Shown here: positions 1 through 6,418 of the stretch, piece after piece
Position numbering within the stretch: the stretch's first letter is position 1
How the letters are laid out: the number at the start of each line of letters is the position of its first letter
NCBI GenBank assembly: GCA_011620845.1
Contig: WOYJ01000136.1
Location: 1-18,884, forward strand
Direction of reading: 5' to 3'
Length of the DNA: 18,884 nt
From: Methanobacteriaceae archaeon
Lineage (GTDB): Archaea; Methanobacteriota; Methanobacteria; Methanobacteriales; Methanobacteriaceae
The notes under the pieces: model-generated
Told to the model about the DNA's origin: nothing
Database searches by the model: none
The model's input: the letters and a program-made list of their open reading frames with translations, nothing else
Made by a program: the position numbers and the translations under genes

Positions 1-29
1 AATATAGTCGTCAACCATAACATATATAG

Positions 30-45
30 GTTAACGATTGTTATA
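30..45. promoter_or_regulatory. Operator-like palindrome 1, before PPOX gene
   Basis: GTTAAC-GATT-GTTATA matches the window-wide consensus TATAAC-N4-GTTATA, with a perfect right arm and a 4/6 left arm. It lies just after a TATA-like stretch (about 21-29) and about 20 bp before the ATG at 65, so a bound protein would sit between the TATA box and the gene. It is one of nine such sites. A regulatory role is inferred from recurrence and position. Confidence 0.6.
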
Positions 46-64
46 AAATAAGTGGTGTTTTTTT

Positions 65-460
65 ATGGCTATGAATGAAGATATGATGGATGCAGTTGAA
101 AAGGATAATGTGGTGTTTTTATCCACCTGTTCAGATGATATGCCTAATGTGGTCCCCATTGGATTTGCAAGGCCCTTAGATGATGAAACAATCCTCTTGG
201 TGGATAATTTCATGAAAAAGACCCGTAACAACCTGGAGAAAAACCCCAGAGCCGCACTGGTAATTAGAGATGCTTCGAAATGTCCCTACCAGTTTAAGGG
301 GACTGTTAAGATCCATACTTCTGGTGAACTCTTTGATGAAGCAGTTGACTGGGCAACCAGTGTTATGAGTAAACTCTCCCCTAAAGCGGCCATCGTATTT
401 AAGGTGGAGGAGATCTACTCAGTACAACCAGGTCCTGATGCCGGAAATAGGGTTTTCTAA
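65..460 (+). CDS. PPOX-family FMN-binding protein
   Basis: This 131-residue protein resembles the small pyridoxamine 5'-phosphate oxidase-like split-barrel flavoproteins common in methanogens. The pattern is an N-terminal strand VVFLSTCSDDMPNVVPIGFA (residues 16-35), then the LLVDNFMKKTRNNLEKNP stretch (44-61) that normally contacts the flavin phosphate, then a strand AALVI. Such proteins bind FMN and may reduce small substrates; the real substrate cannot be read from sequence. ATG at 65 is the first start after a weak GGTG; a second ATG at 71 is possible. The gene has its own promoter with operator-like palindrome 1, which links it to the cysteine genes of the window, and ends in T-rich DNA. 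The family call is fairly sure; the function is unknown. Confidence 0.8.
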   Translation: MAMNEDMMDAVEKDNVVFLSTCSDDMPNVVPIGFARPLDDETILLVDNFMKKTRNNLEKNPRAALVIRDASKCPYQFKGTVKIHTSGELFDEAVDWATSVMSKLSPKAAIVFKVEEIYSVQPGPDAGNRVF

Positions 461-480
461 TTTTTTAATTTTTTTAACAC
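455..480 (+). terminator. T-run terminator after PPOX gene
   Basis: Two T tracts (about 462-467 and 470-476) directly follow the TAA stop, typical of archaeal intrinsic termination. There is no strong hairpin. Confidence 0.5.
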
Positions 481-530
481 ATATTTTGCAGTGACTTACC
501 ATTTATAACTATTTTTCAAACTCCAACTTT

Positions 531-546
531 CATAACGATCGTTAAG
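531..546. promoter_or_regulatory. Operator-like palindrome 2a, before serA remnant
   Basis: CATAAC-GATC-GTTAAG contains a perfect 12-bp palindrome TAACGATCGTTA (533-544). It sits directly upstream of a TATA-like TTTAAATAA (547-555), over the likely BRE position. Confidence 0.65.
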
Positions 547-568
547 TTTAAATAACTTTTAGTAAATA

Positions 569-584
569 AGTTACTATCGTTACA
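569..584. promoter_or_regulatory. Operator-like palindrome 2b, before serA remnant
   Basis: AGTTAC-TATC-GTTACA is a weaker match to TATAAC-N4-GTTATA (the core TTACTATCGTTA matches site 2a at 10 of 12 positions). It lies about 18 bp after the TATA-like box at 547-555, where transcription would be expected to start. Its pairing with site 2a resembles the doublets before the cyclase gene and cysK. Confidence 0.5.
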
Positions 585-593
585 TTTCTATGG

Positions 594-615
594 TTATCAA
601 AAATTCTGTTGATAA
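594..615 (+). repeat. Small hairpin in serA leader
   Basis: TTATCAA (594-600) and TTGATAA (609-615) form a perfect 7-bp inverted repeat around an 8-base loop. It lies in the untranslated leader between the operator-like sites and the serA remnant. No function is evident. Confidence 0.4.
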
Positions 616-661
616 AAAAAATTTGATCATAATAAAGGGATGATTTCAGAGGAAGATAAAC

Positions 662-988
662 ATGAAGGTACTTCGCTGATAAAATAGAAGAGAAGGGAAT
701 AAGTATACTTGAAGAATTTGCAGAAGTAAGTGTTCAAACTGACATCACTAACCAGAAATAGCTGGAGCTGGTATGGATGTGTATGAAAATGAACTCCCAA
801 CAGGCAACCCCATTTTAGATCTGGATAACGTGGTTGCCACACCACATATCGGCGCATCCACCAGGGGAGCGCAACAGAACGCGGCTATAATAGTCGCTGA
901 AGAGATAAAAAAGGTCTTCAATGGAGAAGCACCCAGTAACCTCATCAATCTTCCGGTTCTGGACCCGGAAAGGCAGACAGCTAAATGA
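662..988 (+). pseudogene. serA: serA remnant (D-3-phosphoglycerate dehydrogenase)
   Basis: Intact SerA oxidises 3-phosphoglycerate in the first step of serine synthesis and is about 525 residues long; only about 100 codons remain here. After an SD-like AGAGGAAG, ATG 662 encodes MKVL, then the frame is lost. A second frame (675-758) reads ADKIEEKGISILEEFAEVSV, the typical SerA N terminus. A third (752-988) reads PEIAGAGMDVYENE and later TPHIGASTRGAQ, the end of the NAD-binding domain, and stops at LDPERQTAK where intact enzymes continue into the C-terminal domains. So there is a small indel near 674, loss of about 200 codons near 750, and loss of the C-terminal part. The promoter region with two operator-like palindromes and the terminator remain. 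A functional protein is very unlikely. Confidence 0.85.
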
Positions 989-1001
989 GATTAAATTCAA
1001 G

Positions 1002-1031
1002 TATTTAGGACCCTAAATATCCTTTTTTTAC
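1002..1031 (+). terminator. Hairpin plus T-run terminator after serA remnant
   Basis: TATTTAG (1002-1008) and CTAAATA (1013-1019) form a perfect 7-bp stem with loop GACC, followed by CC and a T run up to about 1030. Confidence 0.6.
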
Positions 1032-1071
1032 ATAAATTAAATAGTTATAGAGAATTAATGGAGATTATATT

Positions 1072-2268
1072 GTGAAATATGATTTTGACTGTGTATACGA
1101 CAGGAAAAAGACGGACTGCTACAAATGGGACTTAGCTCCACATATATTCGGACATGAAGATATCATACCCATGTGGGTGGCTGATATGGATTTCCCCGCC
1201 GCCCAACCGGTGGTGGATGCTTTAAAAGAACGTGCCGAACATCCTTTTTACGGCTACACCCATCCCGGCCCCAGTGTTGTGGACTCTGTAGTGGAGCGTA
1301 TGAAAAGAAAATTCAACTGGGAAATTGAAGGGGAATGGGTGGTTTTTACCCCTGGAGTGATCCCTGCCCTGCACACCGCCATCCGAAGTTTAACTCATCC
1401 TGGAGATGGGGTTATAATTCAGGAACCAGCTTACCATCCCTTTTTCCCGGCAGTAAAAGGAAGTGGATGTCAAATAGTTAACAACAATATCAAACTTGTG
1501 GATGGCCGTTACTATCAGGACTTTGAGGATCTGGAAGATAAATTCCTACCCCAAACCGGACGCCTGCGCCGCCCACAACGTATAAAAACCATCCTATTTT
1601 GCAACCCACATAACCCGGTGGGACGCCTGTGGAATGTGGACGAGATAACCAGAGTAGGAGAGATAGCCCTGGACAATGGGATTCCAGTTATTTCTGATGA
1701 AATACACTGTGAACTACTATTTAAGGGGTATAAACACACACCTTTTGCTACTATATCAGAGGAGTTTGAACAGAACTCAATAACCTGCATGTCCCCCAGT
1801 AAAACTTTTAATCTACCGGGACTTGCAGTCAGCTCCATCATAATACCCAACAAAAAACTCCGGGAGGGTTTCAAAGAAATAGCATCTGGCATCGTGTCTG
1901 AACCAAATTTATTCGGTTTCACAGCCCTGGAAGCCTCTTATCGCCATGGGGATGAATGGCTTGACCAGGTCTTGGATTACCTGCAGGGAAATCTGGACTT
2001 ACTAAAGGAGTACACCGAGGCGAACATTCCAGGAGTAAAGGTTATAGAGCCCCAGGGATCCTACCTGATATGGATCGATTTCAGGGGATTAGGAATGGAT
2101 CCACTGGATTTAGGAAAATTCATGCTCGATGAAGCCAAGGTAGCATTGGAGGATGGATTTATATTTGGAGAAGCAGGAAACGGCTTTATGAGGATGAACA
2201 TAGCCTGTCCCCGTCCCATCCTGAAGGAAGCACTAAAAAGAATTGAGCAGGCTGTAAATAATTTATAG
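1072..2268 (+). CDS. MalY/PatB-type aminotransferase (C-S lyase)
   Basis: This is a PLP-dependent fold-type I protein of 398 residues, the usual length for the MalY/PatB group. These cleave cystathionine or cysteine C-S bonds to give pyruvate, ammonia and a thiol, and some members are aminotransferases. Visible landmarks are MWVADMDFP (34-42), CNPHNPVGR (177-185), SDEIHCEL (208-215) and the PLP-lysine motif SPSKTFNLPGL, with K244 predicted to form the Schiff base. The GTG start at 1072 follows GGAGA (about 1060-1064), and the N terminus MKYDFDCVYDRKKTDCYKWD matches the family's usual beginning. There is no operator-like palindrome directly upstream. Among sulfur genes, a role as a cysteine or cystathionine lyase is reasonable, but the true substrate is not shown by sequence. 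Confidence 0.87.
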   Translation: MKYDFDCVYDRKKTDCYKWDLAPHIFGHEDIIPMWVADMDFPAAQPVVDALKERAEHPFYGYTHPGPSVVDSVVERMKRKFNWEIEGEWVVFTPGVIPALHTAIRSLTHPGDGVIIQEPAYHPFFPAVKGSGCQIVNNNIKLVDGRYYQDFEDLEDKFLPQTGRLRRPQRIKTILFCNPHNPVGRLWNVDEITRVGEIALDNGIPVISDEIHCELLFKGYKHTPFATISEEFEQNSITCMSPSKTFNLPGLAVSSIIIPNKKLREGFKEIASGIVSEPNLFGFTALEASYRHGDEWLDQVLDYLQGNLDLLKEYTEANIPGVKVIEPQGSYLIWIDFRGLGMDPLDLGKFMLDEAKVALEDGFIFGEAGNGFMRMNIACPRPILKEALKRIEQAVNNL

Positions 2269-2345
2269 ATGGTTGAATAATTTTAGTATATCTTAAGGGT
2301 TATCAAAATATTAACGTGATATCAAAAATTTAAGCGAAAATAACA

Positions 2346-2662
2346 ATGGCGTTTAAAGTGGCTGTAGCAAGTAGTGATGGTAAATATGTAAACCAGCACT
2401 TCGGAAAGGCACAGAACTTTTTGATATCCGAATTTAACGAAAACGGAGAGTATGAGTTTTCAGAGCTCCGTGAAACCCCTCCTCGCTGCGGGGGGAGTGA
2501 TGATTTAAAGAAAAGAAGTCTGGACATGCTTTCAGATTGTAAATTCCTGCTGGTAACCCAGATCGGGCCAGGAGCTACAAAAAATTAATGGCCCAGGGAA
2601 CTAAGCCTCTATCCCTGCCAATGTTTATAGAGGATGCATTGAAGGAGCTTTCAGATTTATAA
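2346..2662 (+). pseudogene. NifX-like protein, frameshifted copy
   Basis: This belongs to the small NifX/NafY-type family (dinitrogenase Fe-Mo cofactor biosynthesis domain), which binds metal clusters; non-diazotrophic methanogens also carry such proteins of unknown role. The start MAFKVAVASSDGKYVNQHFG is nearly the same as that of the gene at 2690. The frame ends at 2588 after GATKN, but the +2 frame continues at once as KLMAQGTKPLSLPMFIEDAL to a stop at 2660-2662. With one A added to the six-A run (2579-2584), the joined protein aligns without gaps to the C terminus of the next gene. So one base has been lost, or the base call or the ribosome slips at this run. As written, the product is an 80-residue truncated protein. 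There is no clear SD before the ATG. Confidence 0.8.
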
Positions 2663-2689
2663 AGAACTGGTAAAAAAGAGGGATACATC

Positions 2690-3037
2690 ATGTCTTATAA
2701 GGTGGCTGTAGCAAGTAGTGACGGTAAATTCATAAATCAACATTTTGGCTGGGCCCAGCAGTTTATGATATTTGAGATTGATGATGAGGGTGAATATAAG
2801 TTCCTGGAGTTACGGAAGAATACTCCGGCCTGTGATGTGGAAGGACACACCGAAGATGCCATGACCCGTAGTGTGAAATTAATCTCTGACTGTGATGCAG
2901 TTTTAGCCAGCCAGATCGGTCCTGCTGCAGTCGATATATTGGTTGATAATGGAATAGAACCTTATATGGCCCCTACATTTATAGATGAAGCATTAAAAGA
3001 ACTTGCTTCCATGAAAAAGGGTGTCAATAAGGAATAA
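2690..3037 (+). CDS. NifX-like Fe-Mo cofactor domain protein
   Basis: This is the intact 115-residue second copy of the NifX-like family, with a ribonuclease H-like fold expected. The N terminus MSYKVAVASSDGKFINQHFG and the C-terminal QIGPAAVDILVDNGIEPYM are the family hallmarks. The single conserved-looking cysteine in TPACD (residues 46-50) aligns with the C of PPRCGG in the upstream copy. ATG 2690 follows GAGGGA (2678-2683). The two copies share 20 identical bases near their 5' ends (gtggctgtagcaagtagtga), which points to duplication or gene conversion. A metallocluster carrier or scaffold role is inferred from the family and from the Mrp/Nbp35 gene downstream; the actual ligand is unknown. 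Confidence 0.82.
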   Translation: MSYKVAVASSDGKFINQHFGWAQQFMIFEIDDEGEYKFLELRKNTPACDVEGHTEDAMTRSVKLISDCDAVLASQIGPAAVDILVDNGIEPYMAPTFIDEALKELASMKKGVNKE

Positions 3038-3113
3038 ATGGAACGAAATTCAATTATCATCCACTTAAAATGAATTTTAACATTAATTAAAAAAAGCTTC
3101 TTTGAACCTTAAC

Positions 3114-3160
3114 ATACTTCCTAACCGGAGATGAAGCCGATCTTTGGTTATTGGAAGTAT
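3114..3160. repeat. Long hairpin, 22 bp paired
   Basis: ATACTTCC (3114-3121) pairs with GGAAGTAT (3153-3160). After a small internal loop (T against ATT), AACCGGAGAT (3123-3132) pairs with ATCTTTGGTT (3140-3149), including two G-T pairs. The apical loop is GAAGCCG. It is not followed by a T run, so a simple terminator is unlikely. Confidence 0.7.
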
Positions 3161-3202
3161 ATTTATGGCAGAGTTGACTATATTTTCATGGGCAGAGTTG
3201 TA

Positions 3203-3230
3203 TTATGTTTTATGGAGGTCTAAAACATAA
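3203..3230. repeat. Hairpin with 10-bp perfect stem
   Basis: TTATGTTTTA (3203-3212) and TAAAACATAA (3221-3230) are exact inverted copies around the loop TGGAGGTC. Confidence 0.65.
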
Positions 3231-3404
3231 CAAATGTGGGGTTCTAACTGGTTTACAGAAGTGATACATGTGGCAGAGGATGATCTATTCCTGTTTTCTT
3301 TTGGGTTAGAAAATATGACGTTGATAATATCTCGAAGGATTCCTTTTATTATCCGGTCATTTTATTGTTCATCAAGGCCTTAAAAGATGGTGATAGGTTT
3401 TATG

Positions 3405-3429
3405 GTTCATTATAAGGCCTTAATTGAAC
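3405..3429. repeat. Near-palindrome with AAGGCCTT core
   Basis: GTTCA (3405-3409) and TGAAC (3425-3429) bracket AAGGCCTT (3414-3421). A related element GTTCATCAAGGCCTTAA lies at 3367-3383 in direct orientation. It could be a protein-binding site or the remains of a repeat family. Confidence 0.45.
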
Positions 3430-3470
3430 ATTACCACGGATTTTATGGACTAGTTTATTTATCTACACAT

Positions 3471-3566
3471 CTCCAACACTCCTATGGAGTTGATTTTTCC
3501 TTCCTTTGATGTTTTAATCCAGAATTTTATTCATTTTATTCTGGGTGTTGGTGACAACATGGAAGG
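3471..3566. repeat. Nested inverted repeats
   Basis: CCAACAC (3473-3479) pairs with GTGTTGG (3545-3551). Inside, CCAGAAT (3519-3525) pairs with ATTCTGG (3538-3544). CCTTCC near 3499 has its inverse GGAAGG near 3561. The first two could stack as one long interrupted stem. Confidence 0.45.
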
Positions 3567-3592
3567 AGGGGATGAATTAACCACCGCTATTT

Positions 3593-3608
3593 TATAACTA
3601 CTGTTATA
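3593..3608. promoter_or_regulatory. Operator-like palindrome 3a, before cyclase gene
   Basis: TATAAC-TACT-GTTATA has both 6-base arms perfect. Its centre lies 28 bp upstream of that of site 3b. Confidence 0.7.
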
Positions 3609-3618
3609 ATCAACCCCT

Positions 3619-3638
3619 AATATAACAATTGTTATATT
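3619..3638. promoter_or_regulatory. Operator-like palindrome 3b, before cyclase gene
   Basis: TATAAC-AATT-GTTATA at 3621-3636 extends to a fully perfect 20-bp palindrome (3619-3638), the best copy in the window. It lies directly upstream of a TATA-like stretch (about 3640-3651), over the probable BRE. Confidence 0.78.
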
Positions 3639-3711
3639 CCTATATAATATTTTCCCTTACCACCAATTTTTTGCCGATGAAGAGCTCTGAATAAAATAAG
3701 CTATTTATTGG

Positions 3712-4482
3712 TTGAAAACCATAATTAAAGGTAGAATAAACATTAAAATCACCAAAAAAATTTTAGATTTAAAATTCAGTCACCCAGTGAATGATATGCA
3801 ATATACAACACTTTCCCACCTGCTTGAAGAAAATTCTCCAGTTCACATGAATTTAAAGAAGCCTGAAATTATCCACAATTCCCAGATTCCCAGGGGAGAC
3901 GGATACAACAGTTTTATAATAACGGCTGAAAATCATTCCGGAACACACATCGATGCCCCGGGCCATTTCATAGACGGTGGTAAAACCATCTCCCAGTACC
4001 GGCCTGATGAACTAGTCTTCAATAAACCAATAATTCTGGACGTGATCAAAGGTCCAAATGAAACAATCAATCTACAGGATGTTCGTGAGGTAAATCTTAG
4101 CGATGTGGACTGTTTATTCTTCCGAACTGGATTTGAAGTACATCGCGATAAGCATCCAGAGAAATATCTTACGGAAAACCCGGGTATTTCACCGGAAACC
4201 GTGAGATGGATAAGAGAGAATTACCCAGGGATACGGTGCCTGGGAATAGATACAGTATCCATATCCAGTTACCAGAACCCAGAACCCGGCAGACAGGCTC
4301 ATGTAAACGCTTTCAAAGAAAATGAAAAGCTAGGAGAACCCTTACTTTTAATCGAGGATATGAAACTGGGCAACATAAAAACTGAAGAATTAAAATGGGT
4401 GATGGTGGTTCCCTGGCAAATTAAGGGAATAGACAGCGCCCCTTGTACCGTGATAGCCAGATTAAATCTAAACCAGGATTAA
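3712..4482 (+). CDS. Cyclase-family (kynurenine formamidase-like) metal hydrolase
   Basis: This is a 256-residue protein of the cyclase/KynB superfamily, metal-dependent amidohydrolases or lyases of varied substrate. The signature HSGTHIDAPGHF (75-86) carries the metal-binding His and Asp residues, and GIDTVSISS and the end motif SAPCTVIARL also fit. Start choice is uncertain: TTG at 3712 has no clear SD, but the family's opening ILDLKFSHPVND (17-28) lies upstream of the first ATG (3796), so the true start must precede it. Two operator-like palindromes and a TATA box precede the gene, grouping it with the cysteine genes. There are 61 bp of repeat-rich DNA before the GNAT gene, probably in one transcript. 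The family is clear and the substrate unknown; a link to sulfur metabolism is inferred only from the shared operator. Confidence 0.8.
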   Translation: MKTIIKGRINIKITKKILDLKFSHPVNDMQYTTLSHLLEENSPVHMNLKKPEIIHNSQIPRGDGYNSFIITAENHSGTHIDAPGHFIDGGKTISQYRPDELVFNKPIILDVIKGPNETINLQDVREVNLSDVDCLFFRTGFEVHRDKHPEKYLTENPGISPETVRWIRENYPGIRCLGIDTVSISSYQNPEPGRQAHVNAFKENEKLGEPLLLIEDMKLGNIKTEELKWVMVVPWQIKGIDSAPCTVIARLNLNQD

Positions 4483-4566
4483 TATGAAGTAGAAATTTAG
4501 AATCAGGATTAATGAAGCTTAAGTTAAAATCATCAGGATTAAAATGAAGGTAGAAATTAGAAAAAT
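4471..4566 (+). repeat. Degenerate repeats around GNAT gene start
   Basis: The element CAGGATTAA followed by ATGAAG occurs three times: 4474 on (caggattaatatgaag), 4504 on (caggattaatgaag) and 4534 on (caggattaaaatgaag). The first and third also share the following TAGAAATTAGAA, which is the first codons of the GNAT gene. It looks like a partial duplication of the gene's start region. Confidence 0.6.
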
Positions 4567-5038
4567 GAAGCCCGATGACCGGAATCAGGTGTCAAAGATA
4601 TACGATGAAGGAACAGATTCAGGAAATGCCAACTTCGAGGTCACCATACCCCCATGGGATGAATGGATCCAGAAACAGGTGCCAGGATGTAGTATCGTGG
4701 CTATTAAGAGTGGTGATATTAGAGGATGGGGATCTCTAGCCGTATACTCTGAAAGGGAAGTGTACAGTGGAGTGGTCGAAGATAGCGTATATGTAACCAA
4801 AAAATATAGGAGAAAGGGGGTAGGAGATATACTGCTTGAGAAATTAATTGAACTATCAGAGGAAAAAAGTATCTGGACCTTACAGGCAAGGATATTTCCA
4901 GAAAATGGGGAAAGCATTGCTTTACATAGAAAACACGCTTTCAGGACCGTGGGAACCCATGAAAGACTGGGTAAAATGGATGAACAGTGGCGGGATGTCA
5001 CGGTTATGGAAAGACGCAGTAAGAAAGTAGGATTATAA
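4544..5038 (+). CDS. GNAT N-acetyltransferase (phosphinothricin acetyltransferase-like)
   Basis: This is a 164-residue GNAT protein of the phosphinothricin/methionine-sulfone acetyltransferase type. These transfer acetyl from acetyl-CoA to amino groups of small amino-acid analogues. Visible landmarks are DSGNANFE (25-32), the acetyl-CoA loop motif YRRKGVGDILL (88-98, R/QxxGxG/A type) and the late ARIFPENGESIALHRKHAFR segment with the following VGTHERLGKMDEQW, typical of the family. ATG 4544 is chosen because MKVEIRKMKPDD is a normal GNAT first strand; there is no strong SD, and repeats surround the start. It is preceded by the cyclase gene and followed after 23 bp by the Mrp gene, so an operon is likely. 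The physiological substrate is unknown. Confidence 0.85.
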   Translation: MKVEIRKMKPDDRNQVSKIYDEGTDSGNANFEVTIPPWDEWIQKQVPGCSIVAIKSGDIRGWGSLAVYSEREVYSGVVEDSVYVTKKYRRKGVGDILLEKLIELSEEKSIWTLQARIFPENGESIALHRKHAFRTVGTHERLGKMDEQWRDVTVMERRSKKVGL

Positions 5039-5061
5039 AAAAAAGGTGGAGAGATAAATAA

Positions 5062-5892
5062 ATGGAATCTAAAGAGGAAGAACATAAAAAGGCCATGATG
5101 CAGCAGGAAATCGACATAATCAAGAATATGAGCAAGATCAAACATAAAATCGCCGTAATGAGCGGGAAAGGTGGTGTTGGTAAATCCACAGTCGCGGTTA
5201 ACCTAGCCGCTGCCTTTGCAAAGAAGGGATATAAAACAGGTATCATGGACGCTGATCTACACGGCCCCAACGTACCCAAGATGCTGAACCTGGAAGGGAC
5301 CGCTTTAAAGTCCAGACCAGAAGGGATAGTACCCGTCCAAACAGAAGATGGCCTGAAAGTCATGTCTGTCGGATTTTTCCTACACTCCCAGGATATTCCC
5401 CTTATCTGGAGAGGCCCTGCAAAAACCGGCGTATTGAAACAGTTCCTGGCAGACGTTATCTGGGGTGATCTGGACGTGCTAATCATAGATGATCCACCAG
5501 GCACTGGAGATGAACCCTTAACCGTCCTTCAGAACATACCCCTGGACGGTGTCATCCTGGTAACCACTCCCCAATCAGTGGTCCAGGAAGACGTGGTAAG
5601 GAGCATAAACATGGTAAAAGACCTGAAAATTAAGGTAATCGGACTCATCGAAAATATGTCCGGATTTATATGTCCAGAATGTAAAAAAGAAATAGATATA
5701 TTCGGTAAGGGCAACGGAGAAGAGGTAGCGAAAAGGTTAGGGGTGCCTTTCCTGGGGAAACTACCATTAACTGCCGAAGCAGCGGAAGCCTCAGACATGG
5801 GAACACCCATCGTAACTAAAGACCCGGAATCAGAAATTTCAGTGAGAATAATGGAAATCGTGGATAGGATCGAGGCAGAGATTATAAAATAA
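5062..5892 (+). CDS. Mrp/Nbp35-family Fe-S cluster carrier ATPase
   Basis: This 276-residue P-loop ATPase belongs to the Mrp/ApbC/Nbp35 family, cytosolic dimers that bind a [4Fe-4S] cluster and hand it to apoproteins. The deviant Walker A SGKGGVGKST (34-43) carries the signature lysine; DADLHGPNVPK (63-73) and IIDDPPGTGDEP (141-152) are family marks. The cluster-binding CPEC (204-207) is present. ATG 5062 follows GGTGGAGA (about 5045-5052). The extra N-terminal charged helix (1-25) lacks the four-cysteine ferredoxin-like motif of eukaryotic Nbp35. It is 23 bp downstream of the GNAT gene and convergent with the nifS remnant only 14 bp away; a carrier next to a sulfur donor suggests a former Fe-S assembly locus. 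Confidence 0.93.
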   Translation: MESKEEEHKKAMMQQEIDIIKNMSKIKHKIAVMSGKGGVGKSTVAVNLAAAFAKKGYKTGIMDADLHGPNVPKMLNLEGTALKSRPEGIVPVQTEDGLKVMSVGFFLHSQDIPLIWRGPAKTGVLKQFLADVIWGDLDVLIIDDPPGTGDEPLTVLQNIPLDGVILVTTPQSVVQEDVVRSINMVKDLKIKVIGLIENMSGFICPECKKEIDIFGKGNGEEVAKRLGVPFLGKLPLTAEAAEASDMGTPIVTKDPESEISVRIMEIVDRIEAEIIK

Positions 5893-5906
5893 ATGTTATC
5901 ATCTAT

Positions 5907-6365
5907 TTACTGGCTCAAAGCACTTATTCTCCTCAAGTTTTCCACCACTTCCACCATGGCATCCGCCACGTTATCTGCATCCTCCAGGGTGTTATATCGG
6001 CTGAAAGTGAAACGCACTGAGCCATGGGCTCTCTCATGTCCTCTGCCGATTCCTAGAATAACATGGCTTGCTTTCAGGGTACGGCTGAAACAGGCAGATC
6101 CGGTACTCACTGCAAAGCCCCTCATATCCAGATGGAGGGTTATGGACTCACCTTCCACCAGTTCAAAGGTTATGTTAACGTTTTGGGGTAACCTTTTCTC
6201 TGGATGGCCGTTCAAGATGGTTCTGGGCACTTCCTTTAAAAGCCGCTCCATCAGGTGGTCCCGTAATTTTTGAAGCTCCCTGTTTTCAGCGGGTGTTACC
6301 AGTTCAACGGCCTTGGCAAAGCCAACTGCACCAGGTACATTATCCAGTTCCCTGCGCCGGTTTGA
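5907..6365 (-). pseudogene. nifS: 3' remnant of nifS/iscS cysteine desulfurase
   Basis: Cysteine desulfurases remove sulfur from cysteine as an enzyme persulfide for Fe-S assembly and are about 390 residues. Here only the C-terminal 150 or so remain on the minus strand, from NVPGAVGFAKAVEL through NGHPEKRLPQNVNITF, and the active-site cysteine loop STGSACFSRTLKASHVIL to the stop at 5907. The frame is closed by a stop at 6366-6368, and the PLP lysine region and whole N-terminal two thirds are missing. An ATG at 6251 could start a 114-residue piece, but it would lack the cofactor site. The nifS-type promoter with operator-like palindrome 4 still lies about 40 bp upstream, so the middle was deleted while both ends were kept. 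Probably dead. Confidence 0.85.
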
Positions 6366-6402
6366 TTAGCTATTTGATCCTTTCGGCCAATCATTAAGAG
6401 TG

Positions 6403-6418
6403 TATAACGATAGTTATA
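6403..6418. promoter_or_regulatory. Operator-like palindrome 4, before nifS remnant
   Basis: TATAAC-GATA-GTTATA has perfect arms and extends to TGTATAAC...GTTATACA (6401-6420). On the minus strand it begins about 13 bp after a TATA-like GATTTAAATC (6427-6436), the same geometry as at cysK. It is more than 170 bp from the next plus-strand gene, so it belongs with nifS. Confidence 0.72.

Larger units (their letters stand above)
3038..3592. other. Gene-free structured spacer
   Basis: About 555 bases with no plausible coding frame on either strand. It holds one long hairpin (3114-3160), a 10-bp hairpin (3203-3230), short direct repeats GGCAGAGTTG (near 3167 and 3191, plus GGCAGAG near 3272), a palindrome centred on AAGGCCTT (3405-3429) with a partial direct copy at 3367-3383, and nested inverted repeats at 3471-3566. 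It could be a decayed mobile element, an untranslated RNA gene or simply eroded DNA. No known family was recognised. Confidence 0.5.

Noticed and set aside
2281..2345. GTTATC...TTAACG elements before the first NifX-like gene
   Set aside because: The half-sites are in the wrong order and spacing for TATAAC-N4-GTTATA, so it was not counted as an operator.
3100..3570. CRISPR array or archaeal C/D box RNA in the structured spacer
   Set aside because: The repeats are unequal in length and spacing, there are no regular spacers or cas genes, and no set of C, D, C' and D' boxes could be placed.
3038..3711. tRNA gene in the large gap
   Set aside because: No T-loop or cloverleaf set with an anticodon stem was found; the same holds for the gaps at 8543, 9962, 15189 and 17026.
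4585..5145. 186-codon open frame on the minus strand
   Set aside because: It lies fully across the GNAT gene and the mrp start, reads as hydrophobic low-complexity Phe/Ser/Leu sequence with no family look, and the plus-strand genes explain the region.
5004..5504. 166-codon minus-strand frame over mrp
   Set aside because: Shadow of the clear Mrp ATPase on the plus strand; no domain pattern.
5893..6273. 126-codon plus-strand frame after mrp
   Set aside because: It is antisense to the nifS remnant, whose minus-strand translation shows the cysteine-loop motif; the plus frame is Ser/Thr-rich noise.
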